Of a stretch of 64,000 bases of DNA, positions 25,144-33,279 are shown one piece after another; within the stretch, counting starts at the first letter, position 1; the number at the start of each line of letters is the position of its first letter. The DNA is from Alphaproteobacteria bacterium. Lineage in GTDB: Bacteria > Myxococcota_A > UBA796 > CAJQPC01. The stretch is from NCBI GenBank assembly GCA_020632795.1, contig JACKEV010000009.1:846892-910891 (forward strand). Reading direction: 5' to 3'. A model generated the notes under the pieces. That model saw only the letters and a list, made by a program, of their open reading frames with translations, did not search any database and was not told where the DNA came from. The position numbers were made by a program, and so were the translations under genes.

Positions 25144-26022
25144 ATGGCATCGTTCGGGGCAGCCAGCACGGCAGAGGAAGTGACCGAGGGCATCGACCTC
25201 AGCGGCAGGGTCTACGTCCTGACCGGCTGCAACTCGGGCATCGGGGAGGAGACCCTGCGGGTGCTCGGCCTGCGGGGCGCGGAGGTCATCGGGCTGGCCC
25301 GGACCGCCGCCAAGGCGCAGGCGGCGCTCGACAAGCACGGGGTGGCCGGGACCGCGGTGGCCTGTGACCTCTCGGATCCCGACTCCGTGCGGGCTGCGGT
25401 CGCGACGGTGCGCGGGCTGGGCCGGCGGCTGAGCGGCATCATCGCCAACGCCGGCATCATGGCGCTGCCCGAGCCGCGCACCACGCTGGGCCTGGACCTG
25501 CAGTTCCTGACCAACCACATCGGCCACTTCATCCTGGTCACCGGGCTGGTGGACCTGCTCACCGACGACGGTCGGGTGGTGATGGTCTCCAGCGGCGCGC
25601 ACTTCATGGCGCCCGAGGTCGGCATCGAGTTCGACAACCTCAGCGGCCAGCGCGGCTACCACCCCTGGCGCACCTACGGGCAGTCCAAGCTCGCCAACCT
25701 GCTGACGGCCAAGGTGCTGGCCGGCCGCCTGGGCGACGGGCAGACCGCCAACGCCATCCACCCGGGGGTCATCCAGACCAACCTGGGCCGGCACCTCGAC
25801 GACTACGAGGGCGTGCTGGACAGCGTCGGCCGCGACAACCTCAAGACGGTGGGTCAGGGCGCGGCCACGCAGGTGTTCGTGGCGGTCCACCCGGACGCCG
25901 CAGCGCTGACGGGGCTCTACTTCCAGGACTGCAAGGTGAAGGAGCCCAGCGCGGCGGCGCAGGATGAGGCGCTGGCGGAGCGGCTCTGGGCGGTGAGCGA
26001 GGAGCTCGTGGCGGGGTTGTAG
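25144..26022 (+). CDS. Short-chain dehydrogenase/reductase (SDR)
   Basis: 292 residues from ATG 25144, six bases after AGGAG; longer in-frame starts lack this site. Classical SDR signatures: cofactor motif TGCNSGIG, IIANAGIM strand, VSSGAHF catalytic Ser and YGQSKLAN catalytic Tyr/Lys. The Thr/Ser-rich layout near EGIDLSGRVYVLTG and FDNLSGQRGYHPWRTYGQSK resembles retinol-dehydrogenase/WWOX-type bacterial SDRs. Substrate unknown. No regulator is adjacent. Confidence 0.88.
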   Translation: MASFGAASTAEEVTEGIDLSGRVYVLTGCNSGIGEETLRVLGLRGAEVIGLARTAAKAQAALDKHGVAGTAVACDLSDPDSVRAAVATVRGLGRRLSGIIANAGIMALPEPRTTLGLDLQFLTNHIGHFILVTGLVDLLTDDGRVVMVSSGAHFMAPEVGIEFDNLSGQRGYHPWRTYGQSKLANLLTAKVLAGRLGDGQTANAIHPGVIQTNLGRHLDDYEGVLDSVGRDNLKTVGQGAATQVFVAVHPDAAALTGLYFQDCKVKEPSAAAQDEALAERLWAVSEELVAGL

Positions 26023-26142
26023 GCGGCGTCCCCGCTCACGCGCCGGGCTCAGAATCGGGCCGGATGACCCGCCCCGGAGCCTCAATCCGAGCGTGCCCCG
26101 GTAACCTCGGGCGCCGATCGACGTTTTCACTTGCGCCTCCGC

Positions 26143-26184
26143 TACTCAGCGTTACTATATACCAGTAGTCAGCGACACTGAGTA
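26143..26184. promoter_or_regulatory. Inverted repeats before the PadR gene
   Basis: TACTCAGCGT (26143-26152) is matched nine of ten by ACACTGAGTA (26175-26184), with an inner TACT/AGTA pair around a TATATA patch. The site ends 18 bp before the GTG start. Position and AT content suit an autoregulatory PadR operator overlapping the promoter. Confidence 0.45.
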
Positions 26185-26201
26185 CCTGGAGGAGAACCCC
26201 C

Positions 26202-26537
26202 GTGGGCAAGCAGTTGACGGAGATGCTCAAGGGAACGCTGGAGGGCATCGTCCTGGCGCTCCTGTCCGCGCGGCCGGCCTATGGCTACGAGATCACGGCC
26301 TGGCTTCGGGAGCGGGGCTTCTCCGACATCGCCGAAGGCACGGTCTACGCCCTGCTCATCCGGGTCGAGAAGAAGGGGCTCGTCGACGTGGAGCGGGTCC
26401 CGTCCGAGAAGGGGCCGCCGCGCAAGGTGTACTCGGTCAACGCGGAGGGGCGGGAATACCTCGAAGAGTTCTGGAGGACGTGGAGCTTCCTCGCAGAACG
26501 GCTTGAACAGCTCCGACCAGGAGGAGAGTGCTCATGA
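26202..26537 (+). CDS. PadR-family transcriptional regulator
   Basis: 111 residues from GTG 26202, with a strong GGAGGAG upstream. The winged helix is classic PadR: LEGIVLALLSARPAYGYEITAWLRERGFSD, then AEGTVYALLIRVEKKGLVDVERVPSEKGPPRKVYSVNAEGREYLEEF. PadR proteins repress detoxification or membrane-stress genes and often autoregulate. The stop overlaps the next start (ATGA), the usual PadR-DUF1048 pairing. Confidence 0.92.
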   Translation: MGKQLTEMLKGTLEGIVLALLSARPAYGYEITAWLRERGFSDIAEGTVYALLIRVEKKGLVDVERVPSEKGPPRKVYSVNAEGREYLEEFWRTWSFLAERLEQLRPGGECS

Positions 26538-26893
26538 CCCTCTCGAAGTTCGTCTCGTGGGTGATCGGCGAAAAGACACGGTGGTGGCGGTACAAGGCGC
26601 GCCGCAAGCAGCTCCCCCCCAGCCACCGCGCGGCGATGGAGGCGCTGGAGCGGTACCTGATGTATGTCGGGCTGGTCGACGACCCGAGCGCGATGTTCGA
26701 GGACCTCGTCGAGCTGTTCGAGCAGAGCGCGGCGGACGGCGTCCCCGTCCGCGAGGTCGTCGGGGAGGACCCCGTGGAGTTCGTCGACGCGTTCATGCGG
26801 AGCTACGGGGAGGGGAGCTGGCGCATCCGGGAGCGGGAGCGGCTGATCAGCGCCATCGACCGCGCCGCCGAAGCGAGCGGGGCGGCGCCGTGA
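26534..26893 (+). CDS. DUF1048-family partner of PadR
   Basis: 119 residues from ATG 26534, seven bases after GAGGAG. The sequence (ALERYLMYVGLVDDPSAMFEDLVELFEQSAADGVPVREVVGEDPVEFVDAFMRSY) matches DUF1048, a small helical family encoded next to PadR regulators. It probably modulates PadR or works in the same stress response; the molecular role is not established. Coupled to PadR by a 4-bp overlap. Confidence 0.85.
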   Translation: MTLSKFVSWVIGEKTRWWRYKARRKQLPPSHRAAMEALERYLMYVGLVDDPSAMFEDLVELFEQSAADGVPVREVVGEDPVEFVDAFMRSYGEGSWRIRERERLISAIDRAAEASGAAP

Positions 26894-26923
26894 CCACCCG
26901 GGCCGCGGGCGGGACACCGCGGC

Positions 26924-28060
26924 TCACTTGAGCAGCGCGTCGATCTGACGGTGCCAGTCGGTGAGCGCGCCCTCGAAGCGCCCGAAGCGGAAGTGCGTGT
27001 TCGCTGAGGTGTGGAGGCCGCGCTGGATCTGCTCGCCGAGCACGAAGTCCTCGTCGAGGGTGCGCACCGAGATGGCGTGGTTCTTCTCCAGGAACGCCCG
27101 CGCCGCGGCGCTCGGCTCGCCCGCGTCCGGCGCCTGGCCGACCGTCAGGATCTCGATGTGGGTGGCGTCCGCGGCGAGGGGCTGCATCCGGATGAGGTCG
27201 AAGTGTGAGCGTTGGAGCAGGATCATCGCGTTGGGGTGCAGGCTGTAGACGACGTGGGTGTGGTCGCGGAGGTGCCACTGGTCGCGGGGGACGTCGGCCA
27301 GGGAGGTGATGGAGCGCTTCGGCAGCACCGAGCGGATGTGGTGGCCGATGCGCTCGTGGGTGGACTGGGTGTCGGTGAAGAAGGGCGCGATGGTGTCCTT
27401 GTGGGCGACGCGGAAGTGGTAGGACTCGACGCTGCCCTCGACGATGAGCTTCCAGTTCGCCTTCCAGGTGCGCGCGGTGGCGGCGAAGGCGGTGGGCCGC
27501 GGGCCGAGCATGCCCTCCAGCTCCTCGATCAGCGCCTGGGGGAGGGGCTCGGGGGTGATGCCCGGGGTGGGGCACACGAACACCAGGCCGGCGGCCTCTG
27601 TGCAGGGGAGCTCGACCAGGCCGTGCGCCTCGGCCTGCAGGGTGGGGAAGCCCTCGGGGTGGCGCACCCGGTGGAGCCGCCCGTCGTTGTCGTAGGTCCA
27701 GCCGTGGTAGGGGCAGACGAAGCGCCGGCAGCGGCCGTGGGGGCGAAGCTCGACCGTGGCGCCCCGGTGCCGGCAGACGTTGAGGAAGGCGCGCAGCCGG
27801 CCGTCCTCGCCCCGGGCGATGAGGGTCGGCGCGCCCACGACCTCGGCCGTCACGAAGGCGCCGGGGTCCGCGACCTGGGACGACAGGGTCACGAGGTTGA
27901 GCGCGCGCCGGAAGACCCGCTCCAGCTCCCGCTCGAAGCGCGCCGGGTCGACGTAGTCGGCGACGGGCACCAGGGCCTCGGCCTCGTCCAGCGGGCGGCG
28001 GTTCTCCTGGGCCAACGCCAGCGACGCGGCCAGCACCTCGATCTGCTCGTCGCGGTTCAC
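26924..28060 (-). CDS. Rieske non-heme iron oxygenase, alpha subunit
   Basis: 378 residues from GTG 28060, overlapping the TetR stop (GTGA). The Rieske [2Fe-2S] site is complete: CRHRG then CPYHGW (Cys-X-His ... Cys-X2-His). The catalytic domain has ESYHFRVAHKD with the two iron-binding His. This is the ring-hydroxylating dioxygenase/demethylase oxygenase fold; no reductase or ferredoxin gene is next to it, so electrons must come from elsewhere. Substrate unknown, probably an aromatic, quaternary amine or steroid-like compound. Last gene of the ECF-MBL-TetR unit. Confidence 0.9.
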   Translation of the reverse strand: MNRDEQIEVLAASLALAQENRRPLDEAEALVPVADYVDPARFERELERVFRRALNLVTLSSQVADPGAFVTAEVVGAPTLIARGEDGRLRAFLNVCRHRGATVELRPHGRCRRFVCPYHGWTYDNDGRLHRVRHPEGFPTLQAEAHGLVELPCTEAAGLVFVCPTPGITPEPLPQALIEELEGMLGPRPTAFAATARTWKANWKLIVEGSVESYHFRVAHKDTIAPFFTDTQSTHERIGHHIRSVLPKRSITSLADVPRDQWHLRDHTHVVYSLHPNAMILLQRSHFDLIRMQPLAADATHIEILTVGQAPDAGEPSAAARAFLEKNHAISVRTLDEDFVLGEQIQRGLHTSANTHFRFGRFEGALTDWHRQIDALLK

Positions 28061-28671
28061 GCGCAGTCCTCCGGATCCTCGATGCACAGCACCCGCTGCA
28101 TGAAGCGCTGAAGCGCCCGGACGACGCGCTCCTGGCACATCCGCTGCGCGGGCGCGAGGGCGCTGTGCAGGCCCTGGGCCACGCCGCCCATCAGCAGCGC
28201 GCCGCAGAGCTCGGCGTCGATGTCGGCGGGCACGCGCCCCAGGGCCTGACCCCGCCGCACGTTCTTCACCGCCCCCCGCACCTGGCGGTCGGCGCGCAGC
28301 CGCTGGTGCCGGACGGCCTCCGCGTCGCCGATGAGGCGCTGCTGGATCAGCGCGCCCAGGGGGTGGTCGTAGTGGAGCTGCACCGTGCGGCGGATGCGCT
28401 CCTTCTCACGGGCCCACCAGTCGTCGGAGACCTCCTCGAAGGTGGGCCGGTACGCCACCGCCTCCCACTCGTCGTAGAAGGCGTCGACCAGCGCGACGAG
28501 CAGGTCGCTCTTCGAGGAGAAGTGCCGGTAGGGCGCGCCCGCCGACAGCCCGGCCCGCCGCGTCACGGCCGCGAGGTCCATGACCCCGTCGTGGGCGACC
28601 AATTCGCGCACCGCCGCGTCGAGCAGCCGTTCCCGGGTCCGGCGACCGCGTCGCGTCTGTCCGGTGTTCAC
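28057..28671 (-). CDS. TetR/AcrR-family regulator
   Basis: 204 residues. HTH: RERLLDAAVRELVAHDGVMDLAAVTRRAGLSAGAPYRHFSSKSDLLVALVDAFY. The C-terminal part is a helical ligand domain. Start ATG 28671 lies 17 bp downstream of a perfect 20-bp palindrome (28688-28707), which should be its own operator. Overlaps the Rieske oxygenase gene by 4 bp, so repressor and enzyme form a two-gene inducible unit. Confidence 0.9.
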   Translation of the reverse strand: MNTGQTRRGRRTRERLLDAAVRELVAHDGVMDLAAVTRRAGLSAGAPYRHFSSKSDLLVALVDAFYDEWEAVAYRPTFEEVSDDWWAREKERIRRTVQLHYDHPLGALIQQRLIGDAEAVRHQRLRADRQVRGAVKNVRRGQALGRVPADIDAELCGALLMGGVAQGLHSALAPAQRMCQERVVRALQRFMQRVLCIEDPEDCA

Positions 28672-28687
28672 GCAGGGCTCCTGAGAT

Positions 28688-28707
28688 GTAAAGTGAATTC
28701 ACTTTAC
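28688..28707. promoter_or_regulatory. Perfect 20-bp palindromic TetR operator
   Basis: GTAAAGTGAATTCACTTTAC is fully self-complementary and AT-rich in a high-GC region. It overlaps the stop codon of the upstream DUF4336-SnoaL gene (TGA at 28701-28699) and ends 16 bp before the TetR start. The location would let the repressor split the operon at this point. Confidence 0.75.
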
Positions 28708-29781
28708 CACAGGGGAGCCCGGGGCGCTCGCGGGCGCGGCGGTCGTGTGGGTCCAGCGCTCGGCCACCCCGCCCTCGTCGAACCGGAGGAGCGTCAGGCC
28801 GGCGGCGACGGGCGCGCCGCCGTGGGCCTCGAGGTGGAAGCGCACCGCGAGGTCCTCGTCGCCGACGACGTCGTCGAACACCAGCGTCGTCGGGGCCTCG
28901 CCGGTGAACATCGGCCCGTAGAAGGCGCGGATCTGGGCGTGGCCCTGGGCGATGGGGTGGCCGTTGCTCCACAGGCGGGCGTTCGGGCTGTAGAGCGCGC
29001 GGACATAGCCGTCGAGGTCTCCTCGGTTCCAGCACACCCGGGCCCGCTCCAGCGCCTGGCGCGCGCCGGGGTGGGGGAGGCGCGGCCAGAGGCGGCCCAC
29101 CTCGGCGGCGACGCGGGCGTGGGCGTCGCCGAGGCAGGCGGGGCCATGCCCGGAGACGAGGTTCTCGAACGGGCGCTGGAGCAGGCGGTCGAAGTCGGGT
29201 GCGAGCCGCCGCCCGCCCTGCCGGAGGCGCCACATGGGCACGACGCCGCACGGACGGCGGAAGCCGAGCGCGCGGGCCACGAGCGCGCCGCCGCTGGAGG
29301 CGAAGGCGTCGTCGACCACGTTCTGCACGGCGTCGCAGGTGATCAGGGAGCCGCCCTCGTCCGGCAGCAGCAGCGCGGCCTCGGGGAGCCGGGCCCCGCG
29401 GAGCACGATGAAGGACGCGCCGGGGAGGGGGCTTTCGCCGTCGACGATGGCGTCGGTCGGCTCGGCCCCCGCCACCCGTTCGCCGGGGAGGGACCAGTAG
29501 CGGGCCCCGTGGCGCCGCACGGTCCAGGCGTCGTCGCAGCCGTGCAGGTGGCCGAGGCGCACGACGTGCCGGACCTCGCCGAGCGCGGCGAGCCCGGCCT
29601 CCACCTCCGGCGAGACCCGAACGGCGTTCAGCACGGTCAGCGCGCGGCCCCGACGGACCACGCACATCGTGCGCGGGATGCGGACCAGCGGCGCCATCCG
29701 GAACGAGCCCCGCACGATGAACAAGTCGGGGAGGACCTGCTCCACGGGGCCGTGGGGCGTCTGTGGCGTGTCGTGGCTCAT
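28699..29781 (-). CDS. DUF4336 (metallo-beta-lactamase-like) / SnoaL-like fusion
   Basis: 360 residues. The N-terminal ~235 residues match the DUF4336 style (VEQVLPDLFIVRGSF, LTVLNAVRVSPEVEAGLAALGEVRHVVRLG, then GSLITCDAVQN), a metallo-beta-lactamase relative; the HXHXDH zinc motif is not present as such. The C-terminal ~120 residues (LERARVCWNRGDLDGYVRAL, FYGPMFTGEAPTTLVFDDVVGDEDLAVRF) form a SnoaL/ester-cyclase-like cone domain. It is coupled to the ECF sigma gene by ATGA. The substrate is unknown. Confidence 0.7.
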   Translation of the reverse strand: MSHDTPQTPHGPVEQVLPDLFIVRGSFRMAPLVRIPRTMCVVRRGRALTVLNAVRVSPEVEAGLAALGEVRHVVRLGHLHGCDDAWTVRRHGARYWSLPGERVAGAEPTDAIVDGESPLPGASFIVLRGARLPEAALLLPDEGGSLITCDAVQNVVDDAFASSGGALVARALGFRRPCGVVPMWRLRQGGRRLAPDFDRLLQRPFENLVSGHGPACLGDAHARVAAEVGRLWPRLPHPGARQALERARVCWNRGDLDGYVRALYSPNARLWSNGHPIAQGHAQIRAFYGPMFTGEAPTTLVFDDVVGDEDLAVRFHLEAHGGAPVAAGLTLLRFDEGGVAERWTHTTAAPASAPGSPVVK

Positions 29782-30635
29782 GGCGCCCCCTCGTCGGAGA
29801 ACATCTGCCAGGCGCGATCGGTCACGATCGCCCGAACGGCGGGGATGAGCCGCTCCGGGGCGACGTAGTCGGGGTGGCTGAGCAGCACCTGGGCGGCGCG
29901 CTCGATCGCGTCGACCTCTGCGAGCCGCTGGCGGGCCGCGCGCCGCGGCGGGGCGTGGGCGGGGTGCACCGCGAAGAGGAGGTTGTCGAGGTCGATGGTG
30001 CCGTGGGCGAGGTTCGTCTCGAGCTGGCGCGGGCAGCGGCAGGCGCGGCGCGGGTTCGCGAGCCCGCAGTGGGCGGAGAGGAAGCCGCCGAGCTTCTCCC
30101 GCGCCCGCTGGAGGCGCTTCCGGAAGGCCGCGGGGGAGATGCCCAGGACCGCCGCGGCGTCGTCCCCCGACAGCTCGAAGACCTCCGCGAGCGCCCAGGC
30201 CACGCGCAGGTCGCGGTCGAGGGAGAGCAGCATCGCGCCGGTGCAGCCGATCTTGACCTCCTCGGCGCGGAGGCGGTCCTCGGCGGTCTCCACCGGGGGG
30301 ATCGCGCGGCCGTCGCCCTCGTGGATCATGGCCGCGACCACGTCGAAGCTCACCATCTGCTCCCGGGCGCTGCGCCGGGTGCGGCCCAGGTGCCGGACGG
30401 CGATGCGCCAGACCCAGGTGCTCAAGGCGGCCTCGCCGCGAAACTCGCCGAGGTGGGTGGCCACCCGGGTCAGGATCTCCTGGGTCGCGTCCTCGGCGTC
30501 GGGCGGGGTGCCGAGCATGCGCAGGGCCAGCCCGTACACGTCGTCCTTGATGCTGCGCAGGACCGCGTCCAGGGCCTCTGCGTCGCCCGCGCAGGCCCGA
30601 CGGACCAGCGCTTGGGGGGTTGTCTCAGGGGTCAT
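29778..30635 (-). CDS. ECF-type RNA polymerase sigma factor
   Basis: 285 residues. Region 2: DDVYGLALRMLGTPPDAEDATQEILTRVATHL; then FRGEAALSTWVWRIAVRHL (region 2.3/2.4); region 4: LALAEVFELSGDDAAAVLGISPAAFRKRLQRAREKL. A C-terminal extension of ~100 residues contains CGLANPRRACRCPRQ and could sense a signal in place of a separate anti-sigma factor, since none is adjacent. It is first in the unit ECF - DUF4336/SnoaL - TetR - Rieske. Confidence 0.88.
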   Translation of the reverse strand: MTPETTPQALVRRACAGDAEALDAVLRSIKDDVYGLALRMLGTPPDAEDATQEILTRVATHLGEFRGEAALSTWVWRIAVRHLGRTRRSAREQMVSFDVVAAMIHEGDGRAIPPVETAEDRLRAEEVKIGCTGAMLLSLDRDLRVAWALAEVFELSGDDAAAVLGISPAAFRKRLQRAREKLGGFLSAHCGLANPRRACRCPRQLETNLAHGTIDLDNLLFAVHPAHAPPRRAARQRLAEVDAIERAAQVLLSHPDYVAPERLIPAVRAIVTDRAWQMFSDEGAP

Positions 30636-30728
30636 GTCAGCTCCTCATCCACCTTGGAGCCTCGGCCGGCTGGCGTTGTGACAGGGCGTGTGGTGTTTCG
30701 GTGGTGGGCGAAGCGGCGGGGGCGCGCG

Positions 30729-31718
30729 CTACCGCAGGAACAGCCGGATCCGCTCGTCCACGCCGTACTGCGCGACATCGTACGGCGGGTCGGTGTACAC
30801 CCGCCCGCCAGCGACCCCGTAGGCCGAGTCGAAGACCAGGTGTCGCTCCCCCTCGGCGTAGTCGATGGTCACCGGGAACGCGATGTCCGTGGTGGCGTCG
30901 TCGTTGAGCACGAGGTGGGCGCGGAGGTCGCCGTCCTGGAAGACGTGGTCCGTCGTCTCGGAGCTGCGCAGCAGGAAGGCCGTGCGCGGGCTGCGCGACC
31001 AGATCGAGGAGACGCCCACCCCGTCCTGCTCGGCGTTCGCGATCAGCGCGCCGAGGGTGGTGTCCGCCCAGGGCGTCTCCGAGACGACGGGCGTCCCGTG
31101 GCTCTCGTCGATGAGGTAGCTGGCGGTGAAGCTCAGGCGGTAGAAGGCCGGGCTGAGGTGGTTGTCGTCCGCGGGCGCGCCGAAGGTGGTCTGCGTCTCG
31201 AAGACCTGCCCGCCGTCATACTGGGTCATGCTGGCGGCGTTCATCGACAGCGCCAGCGTCCAGCCGCCCCCGTCGGTGCTCATGTCGCAGAGCACCTCGA
31301 AGACCCCCGCGCCGTCCGGGTCGATGTCGTAGGGGCCGTCGACGCTGCCGAAGCCCAGCTGGAGGATCTCCAGGCAGCTCCGGCAGGCCTGGCGGTCCGC
31401 GTCGCTGTCGTCGCAGTCCCCGGGGGCGCTGGCGCTGCCCTCCGGCGCCTCGCAGGTGCAGCTGGGGTCCCCCGCGCCGACCCCGTCCCGGTCCTCGTCC
31501 GGCCACCACTGCACGCAGTCGGCCAGGCCATCGCCCTCGTCCACCTCGCCGTCGCAGTCCTCGTCGAGCCCGTCGCAGGTCAGCTCGTCCGGCGGCGCGT
31601 CCTCGCAGGGATCCACCTCTGTGTCGCCGCTGTCCTCGGGCTGCGTGGGCACGCTGTCGATCGCGTGGATCTTGTTCTCGGTGCAGGAGACGGCAAAGAC
31701 GAGGAGGAGGAGGCGCAT
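30729..31718 (-). CDS. Surface lipoprotein: MopE-like Asp-rich motifs plus fibrinogen-like domain
   Basis: 329 residues. Signal peptide with lipobox LVFAVSC (Cys12), an acidic linker, then the Cys/Asp-rich MopE-type metal-binding motif (DGLDEDCDGEVDEG, PDEDRDGVG, GDCDDSDADR). From about residue 115 a fibrinogen C-terminal-like fold starts (SCLEILQLGFGSVDGPYDI, DMSTDGGGWTLALSM). The protein is probably outer-membrane anchored and calcium-stabilised, perhaps binding glycans or surfaces. No operon partner. Confidence 0.8.
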   Translation of the reverse strand: MRLLLLVFAVSCTENKIHAIDSVPTQPEDSGDTEVDPCEDAPPDELTCDGLDEDCDGEVDEGDGLADCVQWWPDEDRDGVGAGDPSCTCEAPEGSASAPGDCDDSDADRQACRSCLEILQLGFGSVDGPYDIDPDGAGVFEVLCDMSTDGGGWTLALSMNAASMTQYDGGQVFETQTTFGAPADDNHLSPAFYRLSFTASYLIDESHGTPVVSETPWADTTLGALIANAEQDGVGVSSIWSRSPRTAFLLRSSETTDHVFQDGDLRAHLVLNDDATTDIAFPVTIDYAEGERHLVFDSAYGVAGGRVYTDPPYDVAQYGVDERIRLFLR

Positions 31719-31938
31719 GTCGCCAGTGTAGCCGGAGGAAGGTGGCCTCTTCGCGCTACCCTGGCGAGTCCCTGGAGCCCCACCTCGACCGACGCCGCCG
31801 AGGCGCTCCGCGTCGCCCGGATCGCAGATGACCGCGGTCGATGGATTGTACGAAATACCCGAATGAACAAGAACAGATCATCCTGATAATGCTCCTCCGA
31901 GCGCGCGTCTATCTTGGAGTCATCGCCTCGGAGGCCCC

Positions 31939-33153
31939 ATGTCCGTGCTCCTGCTCCTCGCCGCCTGCGCCCCCGCCGTCACCGACGTCGCGCCCCACCA
32001 GGGCAGGGACGAGCCCGCCGAGGACCCGGTCGACGAGCCCGGCGAGGACCCTGTCTACGAGCCCGTCGAGGCGCTTCACTTCGAGCAGCGCGGCGCCCTG
32101 GAGCGGGGCGAGATGGAGCTGCTGCACGCCGCGCCCGACCTCGACGGCGACGGCCTGCGCGAGCTGATCTTCCTGGACGGCGAGGACCTCTTGTACGTGC
32201 CTCTGCAGGCCGACCTCTCCCTGGGCGAGCCCTCACGCCTGCCCTACGGCCAGCGCGCCCTCACCAGGGTGATGCTCTCCAGCACGGGCGGGCGGGTCAG
32301 CGCCTGGGATGTCGAGGCCACGGACGCCGGGGATCTCGACGGTGACGGCGACGACGAGCTGATCCTCCAGGTCTGGATCGGGATCGAGGGCGGCAGCGTC
32401 ACCACCGCCTGCGGCACCTTCGCCTATGACGACGAGGGCTGGTCGCTGCTGCGGCAGACCTCCGACTCCACCTGCACGCCGATCCAGATGCTCGCCGACG
32501 CAGACGGCGACGGCGGCGCTGAGCTGCTCGTGCACGACCCCGCGAACTGGTCGCTTCTGTACAGCCGTGGCTACAGGGAGCCGGTCACCCTGACCTCGGG
32601 CATCCTGGGCTCGGTCTACCGCGCCCACAGCCACCTCCTCTACCTCAACAGCGACGACCTGCCCGAGCTCGTCAGCTTCCCCGACGCCGGCTACGGCTTC
32701 GCGGGCGGCGGCTACGCCGTGGGCAGCGCCTACAGCGACTACGCCCTGCAGCCCTACGGGGTCTTCATCCACGGCTACACCACGGCCTCGGAGCGCGGCA
32801 ACGCGCGCCCGGACGAGATGATGCTCCTGGACTCCTCCGGGGAGATCTGGTGGCTGGGCGCGGGGGTCGATGCCCCCACGATGATCACCGAGCCGACCGC
32901 TGGCGCCTGGTATGGCCTGTTCGGGCAGCTCGACGGCGTGCGCGGGCTCGACGCGCTGTTCCTCGGCGATACCCCCCGGGCCTACGCGGGCGACGGCAGC
33001 GGAGGCCTCACCGAGCTGGGGCTGGAGCTGACGCTGGAGGACGGCGAGATCTTCACCTCCGATCTCGACGGCGACGGCCTCGACGACCTGGTGCTGGACC
33101 ACTGGGGCGTGGACGCCGGCGTGCAGGTCTGGCGGAACACCTCACAGGACTGA
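31939..33153 (+). CDS. FG-GAP/VCBS-like repeat lipoprotein
   Basis: 404 residues. Short signal with lipobox LLLLAAC (Cys10), an acidic Pro/Glu linker (DEPAEDPVDEPGEDPVYEP) and then a beta-propeller-type body with calcium loops: DLDGDGLRELIFL, DLDGDGDDELILQ, DADGDGGAELLVH and DLDGDGLDDLVLD. These four loops are FG-GAP/VCBS-like. Predicted to sit on the cell surface and mediate adhesion or recognition. Not in an obvious operon. Confidence 0.82.
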   Translation: MSVLLLLAACAPAVTDVAPHQGRDEPAEDPVDEPGEDPVYEPVEALHFEQRGALERGEMELLHAAPDLDGDGLRELIFLDGEDLLYVPLQADLSLGEPSRLPYGQRALTRVMLSSTGGRVSAWDVEATDAGDLDGDGDDELILQVWIGIEGGSVTTACGTFAYDDEGWSLLRQTSDSTCTPIQMLADADGDGGAELLVHDPANWSLLYSRGYREPVTLTSGILGSVYRAHSHLLYLNSDDLPELVSFPDAGYGFAGGGYAVGSAYSDYALQPYGVFIHGYTTASERGNARPDEMMLLDSSGEIWWLGAGVDAPTMITEPTAGAWYGLFGQLDGVRGLDALFLGDTPRAYAGDGSGGLTELGLELTLEDGEIFTSDLDGDGLDDLVLDHWGVDAGVQVWRNTSQD

Positions 33154-33279
33154 GGGCACCGCGTCGGCCTCGGGGGTCAGCCCTTCCTGCGCGGCCATCA
33201 GGTCCTGCCCGACTCGGCCTGCTGGGTTTCTTCCCTGGATGGTCCTGCCCGCCGCCACAGCCGCCTCGCCCCGGGGCGC

